A DNA stretch of 42,635 nt from Planctomycetota bacterium (GTDB lineage Bacteria; Planctomycetota; Planctomycetia; Isosphaerales; Isosphaeraceae): positions 1-42,635 of the forward strand of contig JAJYWB010000056.1 of NCBI GenBank assembly GCA_021791715.1. Direction: 5' to 3'. A program made the position numbers and the translations under genes. A model generated the notes under the pieces. It searched no databases, was not told where the DNA came from, and saw only the letters and a program-made list of their open reading frames with translations. Shown here in pieces: positions 25,364-33,482 of this stretch. How positions within the stretch are numbered: position 1 is the stretch's first letter; the number at the start of each line of letters is the position of its first letter.

Positions 25364-26077
25364 TCATTGTGCGTCTTTATTTGTTGAATCGTCCGGACGG
25401 CGAAGCGATCGCGCGAGACAATAAGCTCCGGCGATCGCGTTGACGATCGCGAGCGAGATAAACTTCGGATTTTTCATCGGTGCGTCGAGCGCGAAGCTCG
25501 TGAAGAGCAAGCCGAGGTAAAACAAAATCAACGCGAACCAGCCGTATACAAGCCGGTTGTTCCGAGTTGGATTCGAGCTTGCTTGCGGCGAAGGTTTGGT
25601 ACGTCCGTATATTTCGATCGCGGGATCGAAGCGTTTCATCAATTCGAGAACGTCGTCGGCCGCTTGCTCTCCTACCAATATAAACCGACGAACTCGGCCG
25701 TCGATCAATTCGATCGTGACGACTCCCGAGTTGAGCGGGGTCCACATGCTTCGATTGCGTTTGAAACGCGTTCGAACGACGTCTTCGCGGGCGATTCGAA
25801 AGTTCCGCGGGTCGATCTCGAGGAATCGGGTCGAGAATGGATCGATGGAATCGTAAAGCGACTCTCGTTCGCGGCGTCGATCAAGAATGCGTTGAATCCA
25901 GGGATATAAGAGCGGAGTAAAATGCTGAAACATAATCACGGCGGTATCTTCGTCCTGGATCTGACCCGCGATATAAGCGCCCGCGAGCGATTGCTTCGAA
26001 ACGTAAACGCGGTAAAGCCGATCGAACCTCGTCCACCTGGGTTGCAGGCCGTGAAAAAACGGTATGGGATCTTTCAT
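25364..26077 (-). CDS. Protein of unknown function with two C-terminal membrane segments
   Basis: A 237-residue protein that matches no family I recognise. The first ~170 residues are soluble: an Arg-rich start, then IQDEDTAVIMFQHFTPLLYP, and a region reading SGVVTIELIDGRVRRFILVG that could be a PH-like beta domain. The end has two hydrophobic helices separated by a short loop (VYGWFALILFYLGLLFTSFA and ISLAIVNAIAGAYCLARSLR). ATG 26077 is chosen; an in-frame GTG at 26086 is possible. Membrane attachment is likely and the cytoplasmic domain may sense or scaffold. It lies near the ATPase/TOPRIM cassette on the same strand but is separated from it by a 700-nt gap. Confidence 0.65.
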   Translation of the reverse strand: MKDPIPFFHGLQPRWTRFDRLYRVYVSKQSLAGAYIAGQIQDEDTAVIMFQHFTPLLYPWIQRILDRRRERESLYDSIDPFSTRFLEIDPRNFRIAREDVVRTRFKRNRSMWTPLNSGVVTIELIDGRVRRFILVGEQAADDVLELMKRFDPAIEIYGRTKPSPQASSNPTRNNRLVYGWFALILFYLGLLFTSFALDAPMKNPKFISLAIVNAIAGAYCLARSLRRPDDSTNKDAQ

Positions 26078-26784
26078 CGCTTTCACCGGCGCCGATTTCG
26101 GCTTACAACGAAGCTCAAACAGAATGAATTATCCAGATAAAGACTCAGTAATTCCTTTGCGGAATCATTGGACGGTGAACGAGTCTATTCTTTGGGAGTC
26201 CGATCGATATGCGATTCGTTCGACGGTTCGATTTCTCGCTTGGATATCGCTTGAGTCGTCGAACGGTCGGTGAGATTCGGCGACCGCGATTGACTCGAGA
26301 GCGTGCGTCGGCGGTATTGAGCCGATGCGCACGGTCGGCGCCGATCGTCCGTATCGACGATCGCGGCGGCGAAGCGCTCACAGTTGATCGGGGAGAAGAT
26401 CGGCGTCCGCCCGCGTATTTCGGCCATAAGCGACGACCTCATCGAGTGGATTGCGAATCGGGCTGCGAGAACCGTGGACAAATCGCTTGTATCGCGTGAG
26501 AAGACGCGCGTCAATCGGCGGGATTCGAGGGATTGATTTTGGTGAAAGGAGTTCAGACGCTTTGAATCATCGGTTTTACAATCAAAAACAATTCTATATG
26601 ATATGAGTATTCAATTCCGATAAAAATTCGGCGCCCTTCGGCTCGCCAGAATGTAATATCGGAAGGTCGAAAACAAGATTAACGGATCTAGAATAATATA
26701 GTATATATTAATAATTAATTTTAATATTCACATTAGAAAAGATATAATTATATAAAAAAGATCGAAACGACTGTTGGATTCGGC
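26078..26784. other. Long intergenic region with AT-rich island
   Basis: No gene was recognised in about 700 nt. The part at 26570-26770, above all 26690-26762, is extremely AT-rich, unlike the surrounding coding DNA, and borders the 3' end of the ATPase/TOPRIM cassette. Short open frames here lack ribosome binding sites and family features. It may contain remnants of a lost gene. Confidence 0.45.
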
Positions 26785-27414
26785 TCATCGGGGGAGCCAA
26801 TCTTCCGGCGGCCAAGATTCCGGTCGATTCTCGCCGAGCGCTACGATTATTTCGGTATATACCTTGATCAAACGACGGAATGAACGGCAACGACGATGAA
26901 CCGAAGCCAAATCGATTTTCGCCGTGAGGGCCGCTTGATCGATCGTTTCGGAATAGCTTCTTCGCGGTTGCATACGATGATCGAGCTGTTCCTTCGCGCC
27001 ATTTACAGACTCGGGATTCGGATGCGATACGGCGTCGCATGTGATTCCGCGTACGCCTCGGAGAGATTCGATTGAAGCCAATAACCAAGCCTCGAATTCT
27101 CGCCGGGCGACGACGACGAAACAGGGAATCGGCGCCGATTCTTCGGAGGCCCAAGCCTGAATTTGCGGAGCTTTTTCCGCAGGGCAGTCGTCGTCGCCAT
27201 CGAATAAGATCAGTATTGCACCGCAATTGATAGACACCCGTGCGAGTTGAACCGCGATTCGTAATTGGCGTTCGTCTACAAGTTTCGATCGTGGCTTCCG
27301 GATAGGAGGATTGACTCGGACGCCGAAAGCTTGGGTGATATCGCGAAGACGGCGGAGCAAAACGGGTAACGCTTCGACTTCGCCGTATCCCTCTACGATC
27401 GGTTGAATGTTCAC
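26785..27414 (-). CDS. DUF4276 protein with TOPRIM-like motifs (putative nuclease subunit)
   Basis: A 209-residue protein resembling DUF4276. The TOPRIM pattern is visible: the N-terminal glutamate in PIVEGYGEVEALPVLLRRL (E8, with E12 close by) and an acidic cluster after a hydrophobic strand in ILILFDGDDDCPAE (D72, D74, D75, D76). Downstream, RREFEAWLLASIESLRG matches the family's conserved EFEAW block. TOPRIM domains with E and DxD usually support metal-dependent nuclease or topoisomerase chemistry. The start is GTG 27414, overlapping the ATPase stop in GTGA, so translation is coupled. By analogy with OLD, PARIS (AriA/AriB) and AbiL pairs it would be the effector of the upstream ATPase. Confidence 0.78.
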   Translation of the reverse strand: MNIQPIVEGYGEVEALPVLLRRLRDITQAFGVRVNPPIRKPRSKLVDERQLRIAVQLARVSINCGAILILFDGDDDCPAEKAPQIQAWASEESAPIPCFVVVARREFEAWLLASIESLRGVRGITCDAVSHPNPESVNGAKEQLDHRMQPRRSYSETIDQAALTAKIDLASVHRRCRSFRRLIKVYTEIIVALGENRPESWPPEDWLPR

Positions 27415-28604
27415 TTCCGGTACTCACGAAATAACTTGGTTCGGCTCATATCAGAGAAGTTGTGGGGGCGGCCGCATAGCGCGTTCGATCGCAGCAGTTC
27501 TCCGGCGGTCTGAATTTGATCTTGCAAGATTTTTTGGGTTCCTTCGGAAAGGTATGACAATTTTGTAGCGCCGTTTTGCGAATCGACGATTCTAAGATGA
27601 CGGTCTTCCAACCAATCTGAGTCGAGGATATCGGGGCTATGGGTTGTCACCACCAGTTGGGTCAAGTTTGATGCGTGCCGCAGTAGGTCCATAACGGCTC
27701 CGATGGCGCCCGGATGCATGGTCGCCTCGGGCTCTTCGATAACGATCAACGAGGGTGTAGGGTGTTGGAAGACGGCCGTCAGCAATCCCAGCGCTCGAAG
27801 AGTTCCGTCGGACATGCTATACGATTCGAACTTCTGATGTTTCGCGTCGTGCGTTTGCTGAGTGAACTCGAGCGACAGCTTATTTCCGTGTTTGATGGGA
27901 GATACGTTTATTGTATTTGGAACAATTGATGTTAAGAATTCTTTGATTCTGTTAAAGTCGTCGGGTGATCGACGTTCGATTTCGAGCAACACGCTCGCCG
28001 CGTTACCGCCGTCGGTTCGAAGGACTTGGCCTCCGTCCGGGTCTTGCATCCGCCTCAATTCAGCCGGCTGGATCGAATACACGCGCATACCCGACAATGT
28101 TCGTAACACGGGAGCAAAGCGCGCGTCGCCGCCGACAAGCGGGAGGACGAGCGAGTTTGATTCGAGCGATGGATCGAGTCCCTTTAAATTACATCTGAAC
28201 GATTTTAGATGTCTGTCAAAATAGTAATGATTGTCAGTCGTTTTCACGACGCATTGTTCGCGAACGACCTCGAACCCGTAATTCCGTTCAGCCCTGACCT
28301 CGAACGCGTAACTTGCGTTGATTACATCGTCGCAGAGCCGGCCCAAGCTGACGGAGATCGCGAGATTGGTCGGATTATTCTTGACGGATGTGCGATTACG
28401 AACCGCGGCCACACCTCCTCGCTTATCGAAAACCGATTGTAACGGCGAGACCATAGCCTCGGCGAGAAAGGCGAACGCATCGGCGATGTTGCTTTTCCCC
28501 GAACCGTTTCGGCCCAAAAAGAAGGTCGGGTTGTCGAAGGTGATTTCCTCCAACAAGATGCTTCGAAACTTCTTTAAAATGAGCTTTTCGAGGACGGGTT
28601 TCAT
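27411..28604 (-). CDS. ABC/SMC-type AAA_21 ATPase of a two-gene TOPRIM system
   Basis: A 397-residue ATPase of the RecF/SMC-like AAA_21 group. Walker A is GRNGSGKS (31-38), the ABC signature-like block is SYSMSDGTLRALGLL (261-275), Walker B is SLIVIEEPEATMHP (285-298), and the switch His is H322 in VTTHSPDILDS. There is no TOPRIM domain at its own C-terminus, unlike single-chain OLD proteins; that function is supplied by the overlapping downstream gene. ATG 28604 has GGGAG 6 nt upstream, and a promoter lies at 28628-28655. The pairing points to a phage-defence or DNA-damage-response role, which is inferred. Confidence 0.85.
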   Translation of the reverse strand: MKPVLEKLILKKFRSILLEEITFDNPTFFLGRNGSGKSNIADAFAFLAEAMVSPLQSVFDKRGGVAAVRNRTSVKNNPTNLAISVSLGRLCDDVINASYAFEVRAERNYGFEVVREQCVVKTTDNHYYFDRHLKSFRCNLKGLDPSLESNSLVLPLVGGDARFAPVLRTLSGMRVYSIQPAELRRMQDPDGGQVLRTDGGNAASVLLEIERRSPDDFNRIKEFLTSIVPNTINVSPIKHGNKLSLEFTQQTHDAKHQKFESYSMSDGTLRALGLLTAVFQHPTPSLIVIEEPEATMHPGAIGAVMDLLRHASNLTQLVVTTHSPDILDSDWLEDRHLRIVDSQNGATKLSYLSEGTQKILQDQIQTAGELLRSNALCGRPHNFSDMSRTKLFREYRK

Positions 28605-28627
28605 GATCGCTCCCGAGTGTCTGAGCA

Positions 28628-28655
28628 ATTATAGCGGTTTGTCGTGGTTTTTCAG
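28628..28655 (-). promoter_or_regulatory. Promoter of the ATPase/DUF4276 cassette
   Basis: On the minus strand CTGAAA (28655-28650) is followed after 16 nt by a perfect TATAAT (28633-28628). The start would be near 28621, giving a leader of only about 17 nt before the ATG at 28604 with its GGGAG. This makes the cassette a self-contained unit. Confidence 0.6.
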
Positions 28656-28974
28656 CGGGCGTCTTTCCCAAGTCTATCATGAAGCTTGGACCGCTCGAGT
28701 TGGATACTCGTTTTCAATCTCGAAGCGATCGGTAAAGGGTCGACAAAAATGCAGAGTAACTATATATTATTAATAAAAAATATAAATAAAAATTAATTAA
28801 TAAGAATGGTTCAAGAAGATCCCTCATCCTCTCGCGGTTCCTGAACGATCTCATCCTCTTTTTGAGTCGTTTTTTCGATCCCGACTCGGCATTGACCTTC
28901 TCCGGGCGATAGGCTAAGTTGACCGCGACTTCTCGTACATGGACGTCGCTCGGGCTCAAGGAGGAGCCGTTTCG
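28656..28974. other. Intergenic region with AT-rich island
   Basis: An AT-only-like stretch at about 28752-28807 mirrors the one on the other side of the ATPase/DUF4276 cassette. The stretch AATTAATTTT is shared in inverted orientation with 26713-26722. No gene was recognised before the methyltransferase start. Confidence 0.4.
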
Positions 28975-29679
28975 ATGCGCGATCACAACAAGGCGTTCTG
29001 CCGCCTCGCGGCCCAAGCGTTCGATTGCCCAGGCCCTGTTTACGAGTTCGGCTCGTATCAGGTCGAGGGACAGCTCGATTACGCCGATCTCCGCTCGCTC
29101 TTCGCCGGTAAAGGCTATATCGGCTGCGATATGAGACCCGGACCGGGGGTCGATCGCGTCGAGGACGTCAGCCGAATCTCGCTGGGAGACGGCGAGGCGG
29201 GGACCGTCCTTTGTATCGAAACGTTTGAACACGTTCTTGAGATTCGACGCGCCTTCGACGAGGTCTATCGGATCCTCCGTCCCGGCGGGGTGTTTTTGAT
29301 CACGTCGCCGTTCAATTTTCGGATTCACGCATATCCCGATGATTATTGGCGAATGACGCCGCAATGTTTGCGAAGGATGCTCGCGCCTTATGGGGCTCGG
29401 GTGACGGGATCGCAGGGGCACGACAAGTTTCCCCACACGGTGATGGGGATCGGCGTGAAGGCGCCCGCGCCCGCCGATTTTCATCGTCGCGCCGATCGCT
29501 TCGTCGCTTCGTATCACGCGTGGCTCGACGAGGCTCGTGCGGCTCGCCCGCTCGCGACGAAACTGCGCGAGGCGCTTTCGGTTTTCGTTCGATCACGCGC
29601 CGAACGCCGTGAAATCGAGGCGTATCATCGCGCCGAGTTCGTCGTCGATCTCGCCCCGGCGCTCGCCGTCGTCGGTTGA
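28975..29679 (+). CDS. Class I SAM-dependent methyltransferase
   Basis: A 234-residue Rossmann-fold methyltransferase. The region VYEFGSYQVEGQ takes the place of SAM motif I (glycine-poor). YIGCDMRPGPGVD gives the acidic residue at the end of strand 2. LCIETFEHVLEIRRAFDEV and RILRPGGVFLITSPF are the typical post-motif blocks of Methyltransf_11/25 proteins. The last 80 residues are helical and Arg/Ala-rich. ATG 28975 is chosen for GGAGGAG at 28960-28966; an in-frame ATG at 28939 lacks one. The phosphodiesterase-like gene follows 116 nt downstream. The substrate is unknown; family context suggests polysaccharide or lipid modification. Confidence 0.82.
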   Translation: MRDHNKAFCRLAAQAFDCPGPVYEFGSYQVEGQLDYADLRSLFAGKGYIGCDMRPGPGVDRVEDVSRISLGDGEAGTVLCIETFEHVLEIRRAFDEVYRILRPGGVFLITSPFNFRIHAYPDDYWRMTPQCLRRMLAPYGARVTGSQGHDKFPHTVMGIGVKAPAPADFHRRADRFVASYHAWLDEARAARPLATKLREALSVFVRSRAERREIEAYHRAEFVVDLAPALAVVG

Positions 29680-29795
29680 GCGCACGCTTCGTCCACACCG
29701 GCCTTTGAGTCTCGAACGCAATACGCATTGAGATCAATAATCGTTCAGTAATGATTCGGTCGTGCATTTTTTGATAGAGCGGGGAGGCCGAGCCG

Positions 29796-31445
29796 ATGGC
29801 GTCGACGCCGGATCGCGTGGTGATATTGGGGCTCGACGGGGCGACCTGGACGGTCCTTGATCGAATGATCGAGCGGGGCTATATGCCTCATCTGGCGTCG
29901 TTGCTCAAGCGATCGGCTTACGGGACGTCGCGGTCGACGATTCCCCCGGTCACCTCCGCCGCGTGGACGACGATGATGACGGGATGCGATCCCGAGCGCC
30001 ACGGCGTGTTCGATCACCGCTATTACGACGCCGCCGCGGGGCAGATGAAGGTGAATCATTCGGGACGCGTTCGCGTTCCAACATTTTGGCATTTGCTTTC
30101 GCGCGCCGGGCGATCGGTCGTGAGTCTCAATCTCCCCGTTACATATCCACCTTTGGATGTGAATGGAATTATCGTCTCGGGAATGGACGCTCCCCACCTT
30201 GAAGCGGCGCTTTCGGGAGCTGCCGAATTCGGCGAAAAACTCCGCGCCGAGGTTCCCAATTACAGCCTTCGCGTCGTGTGGAAAAGGCCGCCGCGTTCGC
30301 TCGATGAAATCCGCGAGAACGCGCAGGCGACCGTCGAACTTTTCCGAGCCCGCGCCGAGGGGGGCTTGCTCGCCGATCGAGTTCTGCCCGATTGGTCGGC
30401 GCTCATGGTGCAATTTCAGAACCTCGATCCGTTCCAACATCGCGTTTGGAAATATTTGAACGTGGATGAAACTGGGATCGAAGATCCTTTATGGAACGGC
30501 GCGGCGGCGTCGGTGATGACGGGGCTCGACGCGGCGATCGGGATGTTGTGCGAACTCGCGGATCGCCGCGGCGCGGCGGTCGTAGCGGCGAGCGATCACG
30601 GCTTCGGTCCTTGTTCGGGCAGGATCGACGTCAATCGCATTTTGATCGATCGGGGCGTGGCGCGGTTGCCCGGCGTTGCGGGAAGGCTCGGCCGGCGGGT
30701 GCGGCAGGCCGCCGATCGCTTGAGGCTTTGGAGCGCCAAACGAGGCGATCCGCACGCTCGCGCGGCGTCGTTCGCGGCGTCGATCGCGGCGCAGTATCCG
30801 CTCGATTGGAACAAAACCCTCGCGTTCGCGCCCCATCAAGACACCGCGGCGATGATTTATATCAACAGCTCGGATCGTCATCAAGGAGCTCCAATCAAAA
30901 CATCTCGACAAGTTGACGATGCGCGGACGGCGACCGTCGCGGCTTTGAGCGAGGCTCGGCATCCCGAAACGTCGAAGCCGCTGTTTCCCAGGATCGTCGA
31001 GACGGCGGAAGCTTATGGGATCGATCCCGCTCGCGAGGGTTATCCCGATTTGATCGCGCTTCCCGACGAAATGTATTGGGTGCGAACGAAGCTGAACACG
31101 CTCGAACGGAGCCGGTGGGTGCTCGAAGATCCCAATCTCCCCGGTACGCATCGACTCGAGGGGATCGTGGCGATCGCCGCGGCGGGCGTGACTCCGGGAC
31201 GGACGATCTCGGCCGAACTTCGCGATATCGCTCCGACGATCCTCAACCTGCTCGGCGAGCCGATCCCCGATTATATCCAGGGGAAGCCGATCGTCGCCGC
31301 CAAACACCCCCTCGGCGGCCAAAAAACGAGAACCGACGGCGCGTCTTCGGGATATACGGGTCCGCACAAGCCGCAATTCGATTACACCGCCGAGGAACAG
31401 GCCGTGATCGAGAAACGACTCGCCGAACTTGGATATCTGGAATGA
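29796..31445 (+). CDS. Type I phosphodiesterase / alkaline phosphatase-superfamily protein
   Basis: A 549-residue metal-dependent hydrolase of the alkaline-phosphatase fold. The first metal Asp is D14 (ILGLDGATW) and the likely nucleophile is T53 in IPPVTSAAWTTMMTG, as in nucleotide pyrophosphatase/phosphodiesterase enzymes. ASDHGFGPCSG (around 267) supplies further metal ligands, and the C-terminal GTHRLEGIVAIAAAG gives the last conserved His. No signal peptide is seen. GGAGG precedes ATG 29796 by 9 nt. Bacterial relatives act on phosphoesters, sulfates or nucleotide sugars; the actual substrate is unknown. It shares direction with the methyltransferase. Confidence 0.88.
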   Translation: MASTPDRVVILGLDGATWTVLDRMIERGYMPHLASLLKRSAYGTSRSTIPPVTSAAWTTMMTGCDPERHGVFDHRYYDAAAGQMKVNHSGRVRVPTFWHLLSRAGRSVVSLNLPVTYPPLDVNGIIVSGMDAPHLEAALSGAAEFGEKLRAEVPNYSLRVVWKRPPRSLDEIRENAQATVELFRARAEGGLLADRVLPDWSALMVQFQNLDPFQHRVWKYLNVDETGIEDPLWNGAAASVMTGLDAAIGMLCELADRRGAAVVAASDHGFGPCSGRIDVNRILIDRGVARLPGVAGRLGRRVRQAADRLRLWSAKRGDPHARAASFAASIAAQYPLDWNKTLAFAPHQDTAAMIYINSSDRHQGAPIKTSRQVDDARTATVAALSEARHPETSKPLFPRIVETAEAYGIDPAREGYPDLIALPDEMYWVRTKLNTLERSRWVLEDPNLPGTHRLEGIVAIAAAGVTPGRTISAELRDIAPTILNLLGEPIPDYIQGKPIVAAKHPLGGQKTRTDGASSGYTGPHKPQFDYTAEEQAVIEKRLAELGYLE

Positions 31446-31460
31446 ACGCGGTGATTGAAT

Positions 31461-31478
31461 TCTCACACGTGAGATTTT
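31461..31478 (+). terminator. Weak terminator after the phosphodiesterase gene
   Basis: TCTCA-CACG-TGAGA (31461-31474) is followed by TTTTA and begins 16 nt after the stop. The stem is only 5-6 bp. Confidence 0.35.
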
Positions 31479-31601
31479 ATCGTCAAGACGATCGTGAGCA
31501 TACGCGCGGTGATATCGGCCTGATTTCAAGGGTTACTGCGCGTATTTCTCGAACAAGTTAAAACTAATAACAAACATACAGAATGAATTGTTCGCGTTCC
31601 G

Positions 31602-31716
31602 GGTCGAACCTCCAGGTGAGCGTCGTTTCATAAACTACGGCGACGGGCTCGATCTAGACGTCGATTATAATGAAAATATAAAAACGGCTCACCAAGAGGT
31701 TCGCCCTCCCAATTTT
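31602..31716 (+). repeat. Dispersed palindromic-ended repeat, copy C
   Basis: The left arm (GTCGAACCTCCAGGTGAGCG, from about 31603) is an imperfect inverted repeat of the right arm (CGGCTCACCAAGAGGTTCGC, 31685-31704). The element aligns with 1-108: both have GGTGAGCG/GGTGAGCCG, TTCATAAAC, a GCTCG block, CGTCGA, AT-rich sequence, then CGGCTCACC, GAGGTTCGCCCTCCC and AATTTT. The right end runs directly into a 130-bp tandem repeat. Confidence 0.7.
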
Positions 31717-31965
31717 GGGTTATATCCGCCGATTTCTCGTTATACTTCAAATTCCGCGATCGATCCGGTTTTCTTTCCCGATCGCCTCCTTCATCAATGA
31801 GGAAAAAATGCGACCGACGGCTCGTCGGGATCGATCTCCCAATTTTGGGTTATATCCGCCGATTTCTCGTTATACTTCAAATTCCGCGATCGATCCGGTT
31901 TTCTTTCCCGATCGCCTCTTTCATCAATCAAGAAAAATTACGAACGGCGGCGCGTCGAGGTCGAT
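31706..31965. repeat. 130-bp tandem repeat, about two units
   Basis: Unit 1 starts at 31706 and unit 2 at 31836, with period 130. The first ~90 nt (CTCCCAATTTTGGGTTATAT onward to CATCAAT) are almost identical, and the remaining 40 nt are diverged but alignable. A further partial unit leads into the terminator at 31948. Each unit starts with a short hairpin-like motif followed by AATTTT. No protein-coding potential is supported. Confidence 0.88.
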
Positions 31966-31990
31966 CTCGTCGCGCCGTCGTCGTTTTTAT
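31948..31990. terminator. Strong bidirectional terminator between convergent genes
   Basis: CGGCGCG-T-CGAG (31948-31959), loop GTCGAT, then CTCG-T-CGCGCCG (31966-31977) makes an 11-bp stem with one T-T mismatch. On the plus strand TTTTTATTTAA follows 6 nt later; on the minus strand TTCGTAATTTTTCTTG follows. It can end transcription from gltBD and from the phosphodiesterase side. Confidence 0.75.
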
Positions 31991-32009
31991 TTAATATCTG
32001 CTGATGCAA

Positions 32010-33482
32010 TCAAACAAACGGTCGTTGATTGTTGCCGAACGCGAGCGGCGCGGGGAGTTCGGCGCGGTTCATCAGGTGTTTATCGATCGACGCCGCGGCG
32101 TGTCGTCCCTCGGCGATCGCCCAGACGATCAGGCTTTGGCCGCGAGTCATATCGCCCGCGGTGTATACGCCCGGAACGTTGGTTCGTTTTTCGGCGTCGG
32201 CCTTGACGTTCCCCGAGGAGTCGAGTTCGACTCCGAGCTGTTCGATCAGCCCTTCTTTTTCAGGGCCGACGAATCCCATCGCGAGCAAGACGAGATCGGC
32301 GGGATAAATCTTTTCGCTCCCCGGGACGTCGACGAAGCGGGGCTTGCCGTCGACGATTTTCATCTCGACCTTGACGGTCTCGAGAGCCGTCACGCGCCCC
32401 GCGACGCCGAGAAACCGACGCGTGTTGATCTGATACTCGCGAATTCCCCCTTCCTCGTGCGCCGACGACACGCGAAAGACGTTCGACCACTGCGGCCAGG
32501 GGTTGTTCGGGGCGCGGTCGTCGGGAGGACGCGGGACGATCTCAAACTGATGAACGCTTTTGCATCCTTGCCGGTGCGCCGTGCCCAGGCAATCGGCGCC
32601 GGTGTCTCCGCCCCCTATAATGATCACGTTCTTGTTTTTAGCTGTGATGAAGCGATCGTCGGGGATTGAATCGCCCGCGACCTTGCGGTTCTGGAGCGGC
32701 AGGTATTCCATCGCGAAGTGGATTCCGCCGAGATTTCGTCCTTCGATCGGCAAATCGCGGGGACGCGTCGAGCCGCAGCACAGGCAGACCGCGTCGAATT
32801 GCTTAAGCAGATCGTTACCCGTGATATCCACGCCGATGTTTACGCCGGCGCGAAAGACGACCCCCTCGGCCTCCATCTGGCAAAGCCTGCGGTCGAGGTG
32901 ACGCTTCTCCATCTTGAAATCGGGGATTCCGTAACGGAGGAGACCGCCGATCCGATCGGCGCGTTCAAAAACGGTGACCGAGTGCCCGGCGCGGGCCAGT
33001 TGCTGCGCCGCGGCGAGCCCCGCGGGGCCCGACCCGACGACCGCGACGGTCTTTCCCGTACGAGCGAGCGGAGGCTGGGGAACGACCCAACCCTCGTCCC
33101 AACCCCGTTCGATAATTCCCGCCTCGATCTGCTTGATCGTCACGGGATCGTCGTTGATCCCCAAGACGCACGAAGCCTCGCACGGAGCGGGACAGAGCTT
33201 GCCGGTGAATTCGGGGAAGTTGTTCGTCGCGTGCAGTCGATCGAGCGCCGCCTTCCATTGATCGCGATAAACGAGATCGTTCCAGTCGGGAATCAAATTC
33301 CCCAGCGGACACCCCTGATGGCAAAACGGCACGCCGCAATCCATACAGCGAGCCCCCTGGGCGCGCATCTTCTCTTCGGGAAACGGGTTGTAAACCTCGA
33401 GAAAGTCGCGCAACCGCTCGGCGACAGGACGCCGTGTCGGAGTCTCACGTGATAATTCCAGAAATCCAGTCGGCTTACCCAC
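32010..33482 (-). CDS. gltD: Glutamate synthase small subunit
   Basis: Beta subunit of NADPH-dependent glutamate synthase; it oxidises NADPH and passes electrons to GltB through FAD and 4Fe-4S centres. The 490-residue protein has an N-terminal cysteine domain with C46, C49, C54, C58 and C97, C101, C105 (CMDCGVPFCHQGCPLGN). The FAD-binding motif is VAVVGSGPAGLAAA (about 146-159) and a second dinucleotide site for NADPH is NVIIIGGGDTGADCLG (near 288). GTG 33482 is the start and overlaps the gltB end by 8 nt, so translation is coupled. The bidirectional terminator follows. Confidence 0.96.
   Translation of the reverse strand: MGKPTGFLELSRETPTRRPVAERLRDFLEVYNPFPEEKMRAQGARCMDCGVPFCHQGCPLGNLIPDWNDLVYRDQWKAALDRLHATNNFPEFTGKLCPAPCEASCVLGINDDPVTIKQIEAGIIERGWDEGWVVPQPPLARTGKTVAVVGSGPAGLAAAQQLARAGHSVTVFERADRIGGLLRYGIPDFKMEKRHLDRRLCQMEAEGVVFRAGVNIGVDITGNDLLKQFDAVCLCCGSTRPRDLPIEGRNLGGIHFAMEYLPLQNRKVAGDSIPDDRFITAKNKNVIIIGGGDTGADCLGTAHRQGCKSVHQFEIVPRPPDDRAPNNPWPQWSNVFRVSSAHEEGGIREYQINTRRFLGVAGRVTALETVKVEMKIVDGKPRFVDVPGSEKIYPADLVLLAMGFVGPEKEGLIEQLGVELDSSGNVKADAEKRTNVPGVYTAGDMTRGQSLIVWAIAEGRHAAASIDKHLMNRAELPAPLAFGNNQRPFV

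Noticed and set aside
26209..26499. 96-codon open frame in the gap next to the ATPase/DUF4276 cassette
   Set aside because: Arg-rich composition, no ribosome binding site, no family features. The gap is left as non-coding.
28714..29517. 267-codon minus-strand open frame overlapping the methyltransferase
   Set aside because: Antisense to a gene with clear methyltransferase blocks; runs through the AT-rich island and has no recognisable domain.
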